NCBI RefSeq assembly: GCF_024509145.1
Contig: NC_071611.1
Location: forward strand, 56,375,851-56,439,850
Source of the DNA: Vidua macroura
Taxonomy: Eukaryota > Chordata > Aves > Passeriformes > Viduidae
Length of the DNA: 64,000 bases
Direction: 5' to 3'
Shown: positions 25,561 to 33,927 of the stretch, piece by piece
How the letters are laid out: each line of letters begins with the position of its first letter
Position numbering within the stretch: the stretch's first letter is position 1
Notes under the pieces: generated by a model
Told to the model about the DNA's origin: nothing
Database searches by the model: none
Seen by the model: the letters and a program-made list of their open reading frames with translations, nothing else
Position numbers and translations under genes: made by a program

Positions 25561-28500
25561 TATTTGGACAAGTAGCTTCAGCAATTGTGCAGTAGAAGTT
25601 CACCAGTGCTGTTTATTCAGATGAAGATGGTACCTACTTGCTCATTCAGTACAGAGACTTCAGCATTACTCTTTACAATTTTTACAAAACCTGATATAAT
25701 TTTTAAGTTGCCCAAATTTTCCTCTTTTCCTCCCAGAGAGTTATAGTGTAAAATTTCTGTAGTGGTAAATTCTTTCTAGGAGTTTCTTCCAACAACAAGT
25801 GGATTAACTATTTGAGAGTTTTGAATTTGGGGGCAGAATTTCTTTTCTTAGAGTGTGTTTCTTTAGTGAATATTCCGGCAAATACCTAAGGTAATTTTGA
25901 AATGAAAAGTCACAAAGGGAGCCATAAAATATATGATTTTCTCCCTTTGTATTACCACATGCATTTCTAGTACTTTCAGACTTCAAAGATTATTTTAGTT
26001 CATGTTGTATAGAAGGGAATTTCTACATGCAGTTTCATAGAGAGGAGGTGTAAAAATGTCTCCAAACTATTTCCAAGAGTTTTCATGCTGACTTGTATGC
26101 ATATTTTCAAATTATTTTGTCACAAAAAATATCAACATGAGTCAGCAGTACTGTGTTTAGCTAATATTTCTCCTTTCCTTATATAGGCAGTGGATAAGTA
26201 TCTTCAAGGAAAATTTTCTGTTTATCCTCAAGGGGTTTGATCTGTTTATTTATATTTTATTATTTCTACTTGTATGTTGAAATCTTACTGGTCTTGCAGA
26301 AGAGACAGAATTTATGGAAGTTTCTCTAATTAATGCCTAAAGTACTTCCAAATGGATATAAAAAGGTCTGAGGAGCCTTTACTAAAAAACAGAAACTAAA
26401 TTATAATTTCTGAAGTGCAGTGCTTTAGCAATTTTCAACCATAATTTTTGGGGAAGAAAAAAGTTCATTATAATATGCTTGTGAGGGTAAACAAAAAAGG
26501 CCTGGCACTAGGTCACAATTGCAAAGATTTAATTCTACTTTTTTAAATGCTTAAGCTTCTGCCCTCCCTCACTGAGAATCTGCAAGAGAATAAACCATAA
26601 TCTCACATTATGGGCAAAAAATTGAAACATCTTTTGGGCACAAAATATGATTAAGAACTCTTTGAAGAAAATGTGGTGAGTCTCATATATTGTATTTACT
26701 GGCAATACAGACATTTTCTTGACAGATGAAATATTTCCTTTTATATATCCTTGAATCTGACATGTAAATTACTTAAATGCTTGTTTGATTTTTTTTGAGC
26801 CATTTGTAGCACCAGCTCCAATACAGTGGTTTTAGTGGTATTGTGTGTGTCATAAAGAAATTAATAGAGATAGAGATGAATGATTAGCTGGAAGTTAATT
26901 TTACAACTAAAGTCCATAAATATATTAACTAATATATAAACTATTTCTCATATTATTTGCAACTGTTTTAGAAACCCGTATTTAGTTAAAAAAACTTGGC
27001 TTGTATTCTGTTACCTGATTGGGTAACATTTCTTTAGCACATATTTTGGAATTTTATATTCAGTTGAGTAGTCTTACTTATAATTCCATTTCAAAAAGTT
27101 TTTGTGAGAAGTAGGGGCCTATAACAAAACATATATCAGCAGGTGCCTAAAATCATGCTTTTTAATTCCTATAAATTATTTTCAAATCCATTACCCTGTA
27201 AAGAACAGTAAAATCAAAGACATTGTTCTCCAACAATCTACAGGAAAACTAACAACTGTGTAGAAGAAAGTATTAGGAATTCAAGCCTTTTATCAAGAAC
27301 CCAAAAGTGTAGGGAACTGTTAAAAATAAGTTTAAGTGGCCTTGACCAGAACTTAGTATTATTTATTTTAAAAATCTGACTTTAAAAGATTTTTGTAGTT
27401 ACTTGAATTTTGCAACTTATTAACTCAGAGGACTCTCTAGCAAAATTCCTATTAGTAGTCAGCAAGTGAACTATCCAAAGAGAAAATAAAAATTAACTTG
27501 CATAGGAACATAATGCAACCTTTAATTACATAATTCTGACCCTTTAAGGGAGGAACACCATTTGCAATTATTTACCACAAGTGGTTTGATATCACAAGTT
27601 ACATTTGACAGTACTTTATTTAGCTAAAATTGGCAGGCTATGAAAGGTTTCATCATCATGTTAAAGACATAAAGAGGGACCAGGAGCTCCATAACTTTAA
27701 TCTTAAAATAAAGGAAAAGTAGACTGTGAGGACTGGAGAAATCAATGAAGGTTTGGAAAGCTTTGCACATAAGGATACATTTATCTAAGATACTCTAGTA
27801 GCAGATGGGAAAGTAATTTTTCCTTATGTATCAGATGTGTGATGGGTTATAATTACAAAGTGACAAAATACAGTGTGGAATTCATAGAGTTAAAAGAAGA
27901 AAGAAATTATTATACAAAGTTAAAGAATAATATTGTGGGTGGTTTCAGAAGTCAATTCTATTCTAGGGTGCAGATCTGGTTAAGGAGATTAAATACAAAA
28001 AATATATTTCAGTTTATTATCAGGATGTCTTATTATTAAAAAAAAAAAAAAAAAAGAAGCTAGACAAAATAAATCCTTGAAATAATATACTCACTAGCCA
28101 GAAGGAAATATGTCTGATAGAAATTAGGAGAAATTATCATAATTTTATTAACCTTGGGAAACAAAAGCAAAGCTGAAAATGCCATTAAAAACCTAGAATC
28201 TGTAGCCCCATCTATTGGCTGACCTGAGAATGTTTCTTATTAAGATACAATCTCCACATACAGCTAAGATAAAAGAAAATAAGAGAGAAACCTGATATCT
28301 GTATAGGTGAATGACTACCCACACTGACACTATTCACCCCTCACTGCCTCATTGGAGGCTTCATTAGGAGTTGAGGAGAACAAACAAATGATGCTGGTGT
28401 TGAATTTAGAGTAACCATTCTTGCAGGGAGCAGGAGAAAGTTAAGACACATGTTCATAATAGCTGACCTCTTAATAGGGAAGATAGAAGAAGGACCATGA

Positions 28501-29489
28501 TCAGGCACCAGTGGGGACATTCTAATGATTTGGAAAGGAATTGAACTTAATACTTGGTGCAAAGTAATCATATACTTGCACCCTTTGTGGTTTCACCGAG
28601 GCAGAGGTTTCTCTGCCCTGATAGAGAAGATAAGAGCAAGTTACTAATTTAAAACAAATCAGAATTTAAATTGGTCACTAGAAGTAATAAAACACTGGAG
28701 GCGGGGGGTGGAAATAAGAAGTGGAACAGACTAACATTCTGCTTATGTAGCATTTTGTCTTTATTCTGTGTACTGCTTTTGACAGTATGCATGATCTTGG
28801 GTTTCCTGTTAAGTATCTCTCAAACCATGTTACCTTTGAGGTTTGCCCAGTACCTCCTAGAATCAAACCAACTGCATTAAAGCCAAAGTCTCTGGATGTG
28901 TTGGCATTCCGACAGGCTGTTCACTGGGATTAGCTTCAGTGACATTGAGAAAGTAGCTTGACCTGCTTGTTAATTCTGCTTCTTCTTTTTTAAGGCATTG
29001 AATTTGATTTCAAAATATGATGGACTACAAAAAAACCACACAAAACTACAAACAAGAAAAGTCTCTCTCTTTTCCAGGAATGTTAGCCAAGATCTAAGAT
29101 ACTTGTGTGCAAGTCTCTAGCCCAATAAGTATTGAAGTACTATATAAAAAATGGAATAGTATCCAGAATATAACAATGTTAATAAAATAGATGGAATAAT
29201 CCAGCCCTAAATACCAGCTAGTCTGATGATTGCAGTCCTCTTCCCATGCGGGTGGACAGAGATGTAGAGTAAATACAAGTCTCCTGTACACTGAGCAGCT
29301 GTCTAAACCCATAGGCCAATCCTTTTCTTGAACATTTTTCTGACAAATGTCAAAACTTGGCTGGTCATTCCAATTTCCTTTTTACTTTTTTTTCTTCCTG
29401 GTTTTGCGTTTGTTAAAATTTTCTCACTAGAAATAATGTGTTTTATTCAGAATAATTAAAAATTCCACTTTCATAAAGAAGGAATTCTT

Positions 29490-29964
29490 CCGCATCTCGT
29501 CCCAACTTCGCAAGAGCAGATCTATTGCCAGCCCCGGCTAGCTCCACAGGGCGATAGGGCAGCGAGAGGCACTCTCTGCTGAACCCAGCAGGGCTTCAGA
29601 GAGTGCCTTCGTGGGTCCAAGGACACTGCTGATCCCACCGGCAAGGAAGGAGGCGACACTCTTCTGGGGAGAGGTCCAAGATTTATTGTGACTCCGAGGA
29701 GAGCCCCAGAGCCCAACAGCACTTGAAGAGGTCCCGGAAGAGAGTGAGCTCTGGGCCTCGAACAGGCCTTGATATAGGATGGGCGGGAAACCCGATCAGC
29801 CAATGGGAGAATACATGGGAGTGGCCCTCCGAGAGAAGGACACCCGAGGTATCCACTTAGGAGGGAGGAGGGGAGGGACCCCGGGCCACTGTCCAGTCAC
29901 CCAGCGACCCCGGCACAGCCTCCAGACAAAGGGGAAGGATGGACAAGTCACCTGGGAGGGGTCA
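29490..29964 (-). repeat. Solo LTR (left part), interrupted by the ERVK-like element
   Basis: Read on the minus strand it has an ordered LTR promoter: CCAAT-type box (plus 29800-29806), TATA-like cctatatca (plus 29769-29777), then a cacaataaatc poly(A) signal (plus 29682-29687) and a GC-rich U5-like end. The other part is at 33782-33927. The sequence gaattctt at 29482-29489 is repeated at 33928-33935 directly beyond the right end, which suggests a target duplication of 5-8 bp. The right end gives a proper TGTGGAG start on the minus strand; the left end does not show a clean CA, so that edge may be mutated. Confidence 0.65.
29959..29964. repeat. Target site duplication, left copy (gggtca)
   Basis: The six bases before the 5' LTR equal 33776-33781 after the 3' LTR, marking the integration site. 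Confidence 0.95.
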
Positions 29965-30277
29965 TGTTGCATCCCGGAGTTGGGTTTAGATTAGGGTTTT
30001 TTAATTTATGTTAAAATAAGTTCTGTAATCCCGCGTTTCCCCCGCGTTGTTCCCCCCCGCGGTTTCTGGCCCCATGTTGCCTGCTGCCGGCTCTTACCCC
30101 TGTGCCGCTCCTGTAACCACCCTGCCATCCGGCCCCGGGAAACCCCGTGCTGGCCACACGACCCCGCTCAGCCCAAGGCTCGGCGCCCGCCCCTGCGGGG
30201 TTCTCTGGTTGGTCGCTGTTGCTGGCGTCACCGCCACGGCAGCCGCCCCTATTGGGCGGCAGGCCGTGGATCCTCTC

Positions 30278-30298
30278 GCCCCGCCCCTCCATAAAGCC
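30278..30298 (+). promoter_or_regulatory. LTR core promoter (GC box and TATA-like box)
   Basis: A GC box (cccgcccc) stands just upstream of the TATA-like cataaag. Transcription would start near 30320, in the conserved 'gccattttctccc' area. The same arrangement is repeated in the 3' LTR. Confidence 0.65.
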
Positions 30299-30384
30299 CT
30301 ATCCCGCCGGCAGTCAGACGCCATTTTCTCCCATGCGAGTGCCGGGAGCGGTCGCGTCTGTCCATCGAACCGTGCCGCGTGACC

Positions 30385-30390
30385 AATAAA
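30385..30390 (+). terminator. LTR polyadenylation signal (AATAAA)
   Basis: AATAAA lies about 90 bp after the TATA-like box, at the usual R position. In the 3' LTR the equivalent at 33556-33561 would end the transcript. Confidence 0.8.
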
Positions 30391-30606
30391 CCGTTCCTGC
30401 CAAGCACGGAGTAAACGGACAAATTCCTTCCTCTTTGCCGGGTCCCTAGCGCACGGTAACAGCGGCTGGCCAGCCCACGCACCTGAGACATGGAGCCGTG
30501 TCCGGGAACCCGCGACAGCAAACCCCGGCAGCACGTGGAAGCTACGCCACAGCCAGGCTCCCAAGAGCCGCGTGCAGCCGGGGAGAGCAAAAACCCACGC
30601 CGCAAT

Positions 30607-30624
30607 TGGCGCCCGAACGTGGTG
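30607..30624 (+). promoter_or_regulatory. Primer-binding site, tRNA-Lys type
   Basis: tggcgcccgaacgtggtg begins two bases after the 5' LTR. The first 12 bases are those of lysine-tRNA primer sites; the remainder (acgtgg) resembles the tRNA-Lys1,2 form with one extra base. It supports the class II / betaretrovirus assignment. Confidence 0.85.
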
Positions 30625-30981
30625 CCAAGGCCAGCGCTGAGCTGATTGCGTGGACGGAGGTTCACCGCGGAGCTTCAGGAACAGCGCCGGGAGCCGCCAC
30701 TGCTGGCCAGGGGCCGCGCCGCCGCCAAGGGGGGAGCGCCGCCGCCAAGCCAGAGCGGGCAGCGATCCGCGCCGGACCACAGCTCCGTGCCGGACGGAAA
30801 CCGAGAGCAGGGGCTCTCCAAAGTACGTCAGTGAAGTCTCCGTCGCCCACGAGGGACCAGACAGTGTGTCCTGCGTGGGACAGGAAGTGCAAACTTTCGC
30901 AGCCAGGAGGGCAGAAGAAAGGACACTTCCCGGGACTCCCGGACCCTAGTGGCAGCTTTTCTTTGCAGAGACTTCAGTCTG

Positions 30982-31129
30982 GTAAGTATTAGTCGTGGAA
31001 ACGTGTCCAGCTAATACGGGGAGGGCTGGCCGTGTTCCCGAGGTTGGGACGTGTGGCGCGCAGCACGAACGGCAGCCGCTGGAGTCGCCTGCGTTTTCTT
31101 GCTTTTTTTTCTCTTTTTTACTGCCCCAG
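30982..31129 (+). other. Putative leader intron upstream of the gag-like ORF
   Basis: A strong donor (ctg|gtaagt, GT at 30982-30983) is followed 148 bp later by a long pyrimidine tract (31094-31120) and a ctgccccag|g acceptor (AG at 31128-31129). Removal would bring the cap-proximal leader to within 27 bases of the ATG at 31157. In simple betaretroviruses a leader donor normally serves envelope mRNA; here an acceptor lies in the leader itself. Splicing is predicted from the signals only. Confidence 0.6.
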
Positions 31130-31156
31130 GGGTGAGGTGGTTTGGGTGGAAGAAGC

Positions 31157-32686
31157 ATGGGGACCGTGCTATCTGCCCAACAAAAGGAATTTTATTCCCA
31201 AGTTAAAGAAATCCTTTTGGTGAAGGGCCCCTACCCAAAAAATTTAGTTAAGAAATTTGTCCAGTGGTTGTTCTTTGCTTTCCCCCGTCTGTCTACCGAG
31301 GACGTGCGCAAAACAGAATTTTGGGAGCAAGTGGGAAAAAGGCTAGCAGAGGGGATCGGTAGGGATCCCTCTATAGATGACTGCTTCCCTAAATTCCATT
31401 TGTTGATCACAGATGTAGTAAAATCAGACCCCGCGCGAAACTCGGTTGGGGAAAGGAAAGAACCATCCGGAAAATCTGTTACTCCCTCTGAATCTGTTTC
31501 CCCATCCCCTTCTCCTACCCCTTCTTCCCCTAACCTGGGTGGGCGAGGGGGGGCACCCCGTCAGTCTGAGACGCAGGGCAGCTCCACAAATGTGGACCGT
31601 GCGCTTGGCTCCCCCAAGCCACCCCGGCGTCCCCGCCTTAGCGCGATCAGTCGATTCGCTGAGGCCACGACCCTAAACCCCTTTTCCAATCCCTTTTTCC
31701 CAGTTGAAAATCCCAGTTTCGGCGCTACCCCGCGCAGTTCTGTTTCTTTAAACCCCTTTCTTTGTTCCTCTGAGGAGGCCGAGGCCACGTGGTCGATCCC
31801 TTTGTCTTCCCAAGATGGAGGGCGGCCACATGGCAGGGTCTCTTCTTCCCACAACCCCTTTCTGTTCTTTGTTCCTGGTGTCCCCGCCTTTGACCCAACC
31901 CCCACCTGCCTCCCTGTGGGCGTGGGCGCCGCCCCCTCGGGAGGTCAGGTTACTCCCTCACCCATTGTTCCCCCTCGAGTGAGTGTTCCCTCCAGTCCTT
32001 TGCATGTCGTCCCTGCTGAGTCATCGACTCCGCCCTCCTCCACCGGGGAGAGCTCTGCCATCTCCACCCCGCTGCCTGAGGGAGGCAGCCCCCGTCCTGT
32101 TGCCCGTACCCTGTCCCCATCTTCCCATGGGTCCCGGAGATCCGGGCGGGAGGGAAGAGGGGGGAGGGAGGAGCGGGAATCCCTACCCTCATCTTCCCAT
32201 GGGCCCCGGAGAGCTGGGCGGGAGGGAAGAGGAGAGGGGCGGGGACGGGAACCCCTACCTCCAAGTTCCCATGGGCCCCAGACGTCTGGGCGGGAGGGAA
32301 AAGGAGAGGGGGGGGAATCGGAGCCCCTGCCTCTGCAGTCCCAGGGTTCCCGGAGACCCGGGAGGGAGGGAAGCAGGGGGATGTGGGTTTCTGAGCATTT
32401 TCCAGATTCCGTGGAACGGGTCGAGCCGACAGATGAGAGGCATGTAGAGGGATCGGAGGTTCAGGACAAGTCTGTCCTGGAAGCGGCATCCATGAACACT
32501 GCTGCCTTGGATGCCGTGCCTCCAAAGAACGTTGGTCCGAAGCAGCCTCCAGCAAGACGCCAGTGCTTCCACTGCAATCAAAGAGGACATTTTGTGGTTC
32601 AATGTCCGTTTCTGGGCAGGGCACCCCCAGGGACAGTGGGAGGGGGGAGAGGGGGGGAGGGAGATCCCATTCCCCCAAAAAACTGA
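31157..32686 (+). CDS. gag: Gag-like protein: matrix domain, disordered linker, one zinc knuckle; capsid missing
   Basis: The ORF has 509 codons from the ATG at 31157 (context agcATGg, good Kozak). Residues 1-6, MGTVLS, form an N-myristoylation signal. Residues 1-90 look like a betaretroviral matrix: a helical, basic and aromatic region with the EFWEQVGKRL segment at 54-63. Residues 95-460 are Ser/Pro/Gly/Arg-rich and probably disordered, with four NPF motifs (174, 178, 199, 233) and four 24-residue repeats (about 321-409). A single CCHC knuckle has its ligands at C470, C473, H478 and C483. I see no capsid major homology region, no second knuckle and no PPxY, PTAP or LYPxL late motif. The ORF is intact in a recently inserted element. 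The likely role is membrane targeting and RNA binding with a helper virus's Gag; this is inference. Alternatively it is a passive remnant not yet broken by mutation. Confidence 0.85.
   Translation: MGTVLSAQQKEFYSQVKEILLVKGPYPKNLVKKFVQWLFFAFPRLSTEDVRKTEFWEQVGKRLAEGIGRDPSIDDCFPKFHLLITDVVKSDPARNSVGERKEPSGKSVTPSESVSPSPSPTPSSPNLGGRGGAPRQSETQGSSTNVDRALGSPKPPRRPRLSAISRFAEATTLNPFSNPFFPVENPSFGATPRSSVSLNPFLCSSEEAEATWSIPLSSQDGGRPHGRVSSSHNPFLFFVPGVPAFDPTPTCLPVGVGAAPSGGQVTPSPIVPPRVSVPSSPLHVVPAESSTPPSSTGESSAISTPLPEGGSPRPVARTLSPSSHGSRRSGREGRGGREERESLPSSSHGPRRAGREGRGEGRGREPLPPSSHGPQTSGREGKGEGGESEPLPLQSQGSRRPGREGSRGMWVSEHFPDSVERVEPTDERHVEGSEVQDKSVLEAASMNTAALDAVPPKNVGPKQPPARRQCFHCNQRGHFVVQCPFLGRAPPGTVGGGRGGEGDPIPPKN
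32120..32385 (+). repeat. Four imperfect in-frame tandem repeats of about 72 bp
   Basis: Units start with (t)cttcccatggg(t/c)ccc and contain cgggcgggaggga; their starts are near 32120, 32192, 32263 and 32336. The period is a multiple of three and encodes a Ser-His-Gly-x-Arg ... GREG(R/K)G ... repeat inside the gag-like ORF. The fourth unit is more diverged. The high G content may also form G-rich secondary structure in the RNA. Confidence 0.85.
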
Positions 32687-32732
32687 AGGAACAACGCGCA
32701 CCTGCCTCGCGTGAAGATAAAAGTGAGGCAGG
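32677..32732 (+). promoter_or_regulatory. Programmed -1 frameshift signal (heptamer plus possible pseudoknot)
   Basis: In the gag frame the last codons read cc[A AAA AAC] TGA, with the heptamer at 32677-32683 and the stop at 32684-32686. A AAA AAC is the slippery sequence of several betaretroviral gag-pro junctions. After a 10-base spacer, ACGCG (32694-32698) can pair with CGCGT (32708-32712). CCTGCCT (32701-32707) can pair with AGGCAGG (32726-32732). The order of these arms is that of an H-type pseudoknot with a 2-base first loop and an A-rich 13-base second loop. The pairing is found by inspection, not by folding. Confidence 0.75.
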
Positions 32733-32892
32733 CCACAGCACCTTAAGGAGAGCTGTGAGTTATCAAGTAACTGTGCAGGTGGTAGTTCAGAACATCAGGG
32801 TGCCTTTGAGCGTAGCAGATGACCCCACCAATCGGGGGGTTGCATCAAACCGCAGACGACGCAAAAGAAAAAGGACCCTACAATCTCCTTAA
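32683..32892 (+). CDS. Short -1 frame ORF after the frameshift site, basic C-terminus
   Basis: The -1 frame is open for 69 codons after the slippery site and ends at a TAA (32890-32892). In betaretroviruses this position holds pro (dUTPase and protease). Here neither is visible. Instead the tail is hydrophilic, has a short V/Q-rich strand-like stretch near its middle, and ends with RRRRKRKR (32851-32874), which resembles an arginine-rich RNA-binding or nuclear-localisation motif. Arginine-rich motifs of this kind occur in the env-leader-derived RNA export proteins of betaretroviruses, so this could be an env-derived remnant joined to the gag end by deletion. It has no ATG of its own in a good context and would be made only as a frameshift extension. 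Confidence 0.5.
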   Translation: MKEQRAPASREDKSEAGHSTLRRAVSYQVTVQVVVQNIRVPLSVADDPTNRGVASNRRRRKRKRTLQSP

Positions 32893-33135
32893 AAAAATGT
32901 TTTTCCCCAAAGCCCCAGTCTGTGTGTGTCCCAAATCCCCATGTTTGTAATAAAGTTGTCCCAGTTTCCCTATCCCTAAACACCCTAAGAAGAACCAGCA
33001 CCATCTCCAGGCCCTCTCCACCTGCGTAGCAGTCACCGCAGCTGCAGCACCAGAAGAAGCTGGGAGAAGAGGCCACCGCTTGAAAGACTGAATCAACACC
33101 ACTGCTTTCTTTTTATATTTTATTAAGCGGGGAGA
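32893..33135 (+). other. 3' non-coding part with polypurine tract
   Basis: No ORF continues through this segment. An AATAAAG lies near 32949. The segment ends in aagcggggaga directly before the 3' LTR, a purine run of the type that primes plus-strand DNA synthesis. It may include the remains of the env 3' end, but I cannot show that. Confidence 0.7.
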
Positions 33136-33775
33136 TGTTGCATCCCGGAGTTGGGTTTAGATTAGGGTTTTTTAATTTATGTTAAAATAAATTCTGTAAT
33201 CCCGCGTTTCCCCCGCGTTGTTCCCCCCCGCGGTTTCTGGCCCCATGTTGCCTGCTGCCGGCTCTTACCCCTGTGCCGCTCCTGTAACCACCCTGCCATC
33301 CGGCCCCGGGAAACCCCGTGCTGGCCACACGACCCCGCTCAGCCCAAGGCTCGGCGCCCGCCCCTGCGGGGTTCTCTGGTTGGTCGCTGTTGCTGGCGTC
33401 ACCGCCACGGCAGCTGCCCCTATTGGGCGGCAGGCCGTGGATCCTCTCGCCCCGCCCCTCCATAAAGCCCTATCCCGCCGGCAGTCAGGCGCCATTTTCT
33501 CCCATGCGAGTGCCGGGAGCGGTCGCGTCTTTCCATCGAACCGCGCCACGTGACCAATAAACCGTTCCTGCCAAGCACGGAGTAAATGGACAAATTCCTT
33601 CCTCTTTGCCGGGTCCCTAGCGCACGGTAACAGCGGCTGGCCAGCCCACGCACCCGAGACACGGAGCCGTGTCCGGGAACCCGCGACAGCAAACCCCGGC
33701 AGCACGTGGAAGCTACGCCACAGCCGGGCTCCCAAGAGCCGCGTGCAGCCGGGGAGAGCAAAAACCCACGCCGCA
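33136..33775 (+). repeat. 3' LTR of the ERVK-like element
   Basis: The same 640 bp as 29965-30604, with differences seen at plus positions equivalent to 30020, 30244, 30318, 30360, 30373, 30378, 30415, 30484, 30491 and 30555 (approximate, by eye). Several are CpG/TpG changes. Confidence 0.95.
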
Positions 33776-33781
33776 GGGTCA
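33776..33781. repeat. Target site duplication, right copy (gggtca)
   Basis: The copy equals 29959-29964 and joins the element to the interrupted minus-strand solo LTR. Confidence 0.95.
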
Positions 33782-33927
33782 GGGACATGTGTCAGGGTTT
33801 TTGGGTTGATGGGCACACAGGTGCTGATGGGAAAACCTGGGATGAACCAAAAAGGCACAAGGGGGGTTACAGAGGAATAAACCATTTTGAACATACATAT
33901 AGTGGAACGTAAAAACACAACTCCACA
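33782..33927 (-). repeat. Solo LTR (right part, start of U3) interrupted by the ERVK-like element
   Basis: On the minus strand this part starts TGTGGAGTTG at 33927 and runs up to the insertion point. It is followed beyond 33927 by gaattctt, equal to 29482-29489. With the left part it makes an LTR of about 620 bp. Confidence 0.6.

Larger units (their letters stand above)
19086..29481. other. AT-rich intergenic DNA, no gene seen
   Basis: It contains a hairpin (19346-19380), an 18-bp palindrome (19990-20007) and a T/G-rich tract (25349-25560), each listed separately, and an A run at 28039-28055. Open frames such as 20843-21154 (minus, 103 codons) show no known motif. No CR1 or LTR was recognised. 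Confidence 0.6.
29965..30604 (+). repeat. 5' LTR of the ERVK-like element
   Basis: It begins TGTTGC and ends CCGCA. It is very GC- and CpG-rich in U3-R. GC boxes (gccccgcccctcc, about 30278-30290) precede a TATA-like ccataaagcc at 30289-30298. AATAAA is at 30385-30390, followed by U5. Compared with the 3' LTR, the copies differ at 10 of 640 positions and have no length difference. Confidence 0.95.
29965..33775 (+). mobile_element. Young non-autonomous ERVK-like element with one gag-like gene
   Basis: Two 640-bp LTRs (29965-30604, 33136-33775) flank 2531 bp of internal DNA. A perfect 6-bp target duplication, gggtca, sits at 29959-29964 and 33776-33781; 6 bp is usual for class II (betaretrovirus-like) integrases. 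By eye the LTRs differ at 10 sites (9 transitions, 1 transversion), about 1.6 percent, so the insertion is recent relative to the other elements here. Inside are a tRNA-Lys-type primer site, a leader with an intron-like segment, one long gag-like ORF, a -1 frameshift site with a short second ORF, and a polypurine tract. There is no protease, RT, RNase H, integrase or envelope. It inserted into an older minus-strand solo LTR. Movement would need an autonomous relative. Confidence 0.93.

Noticed and set aside
25331..25624. Phe/Leu/Gly-rich frame resembling a membrane protein
   Set aside because: It is a translation of the T/G-rich simple tract.
30094..30780. 228-codon minus-strand frame in the 5' LTR, and its 217-codon partner in the 3' LTR
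   Set aside because: It is caused by high GC content with few stops; the pair is repeated only because the LTRs are repeated.
31142..31156. Possible TTG start five codons upstream of the gag-like ATG
   Set aside because: The ATG at 31157 has a good Kozak context and begins with the expected MGxxxS myristoylation signal; the upstream codons would hide it.
31950..32741. 263-codon minus-strand open frame
   Set aside because: It is the antisense shadow of the GC-rich gag-like linker, with proline runs and no domain.
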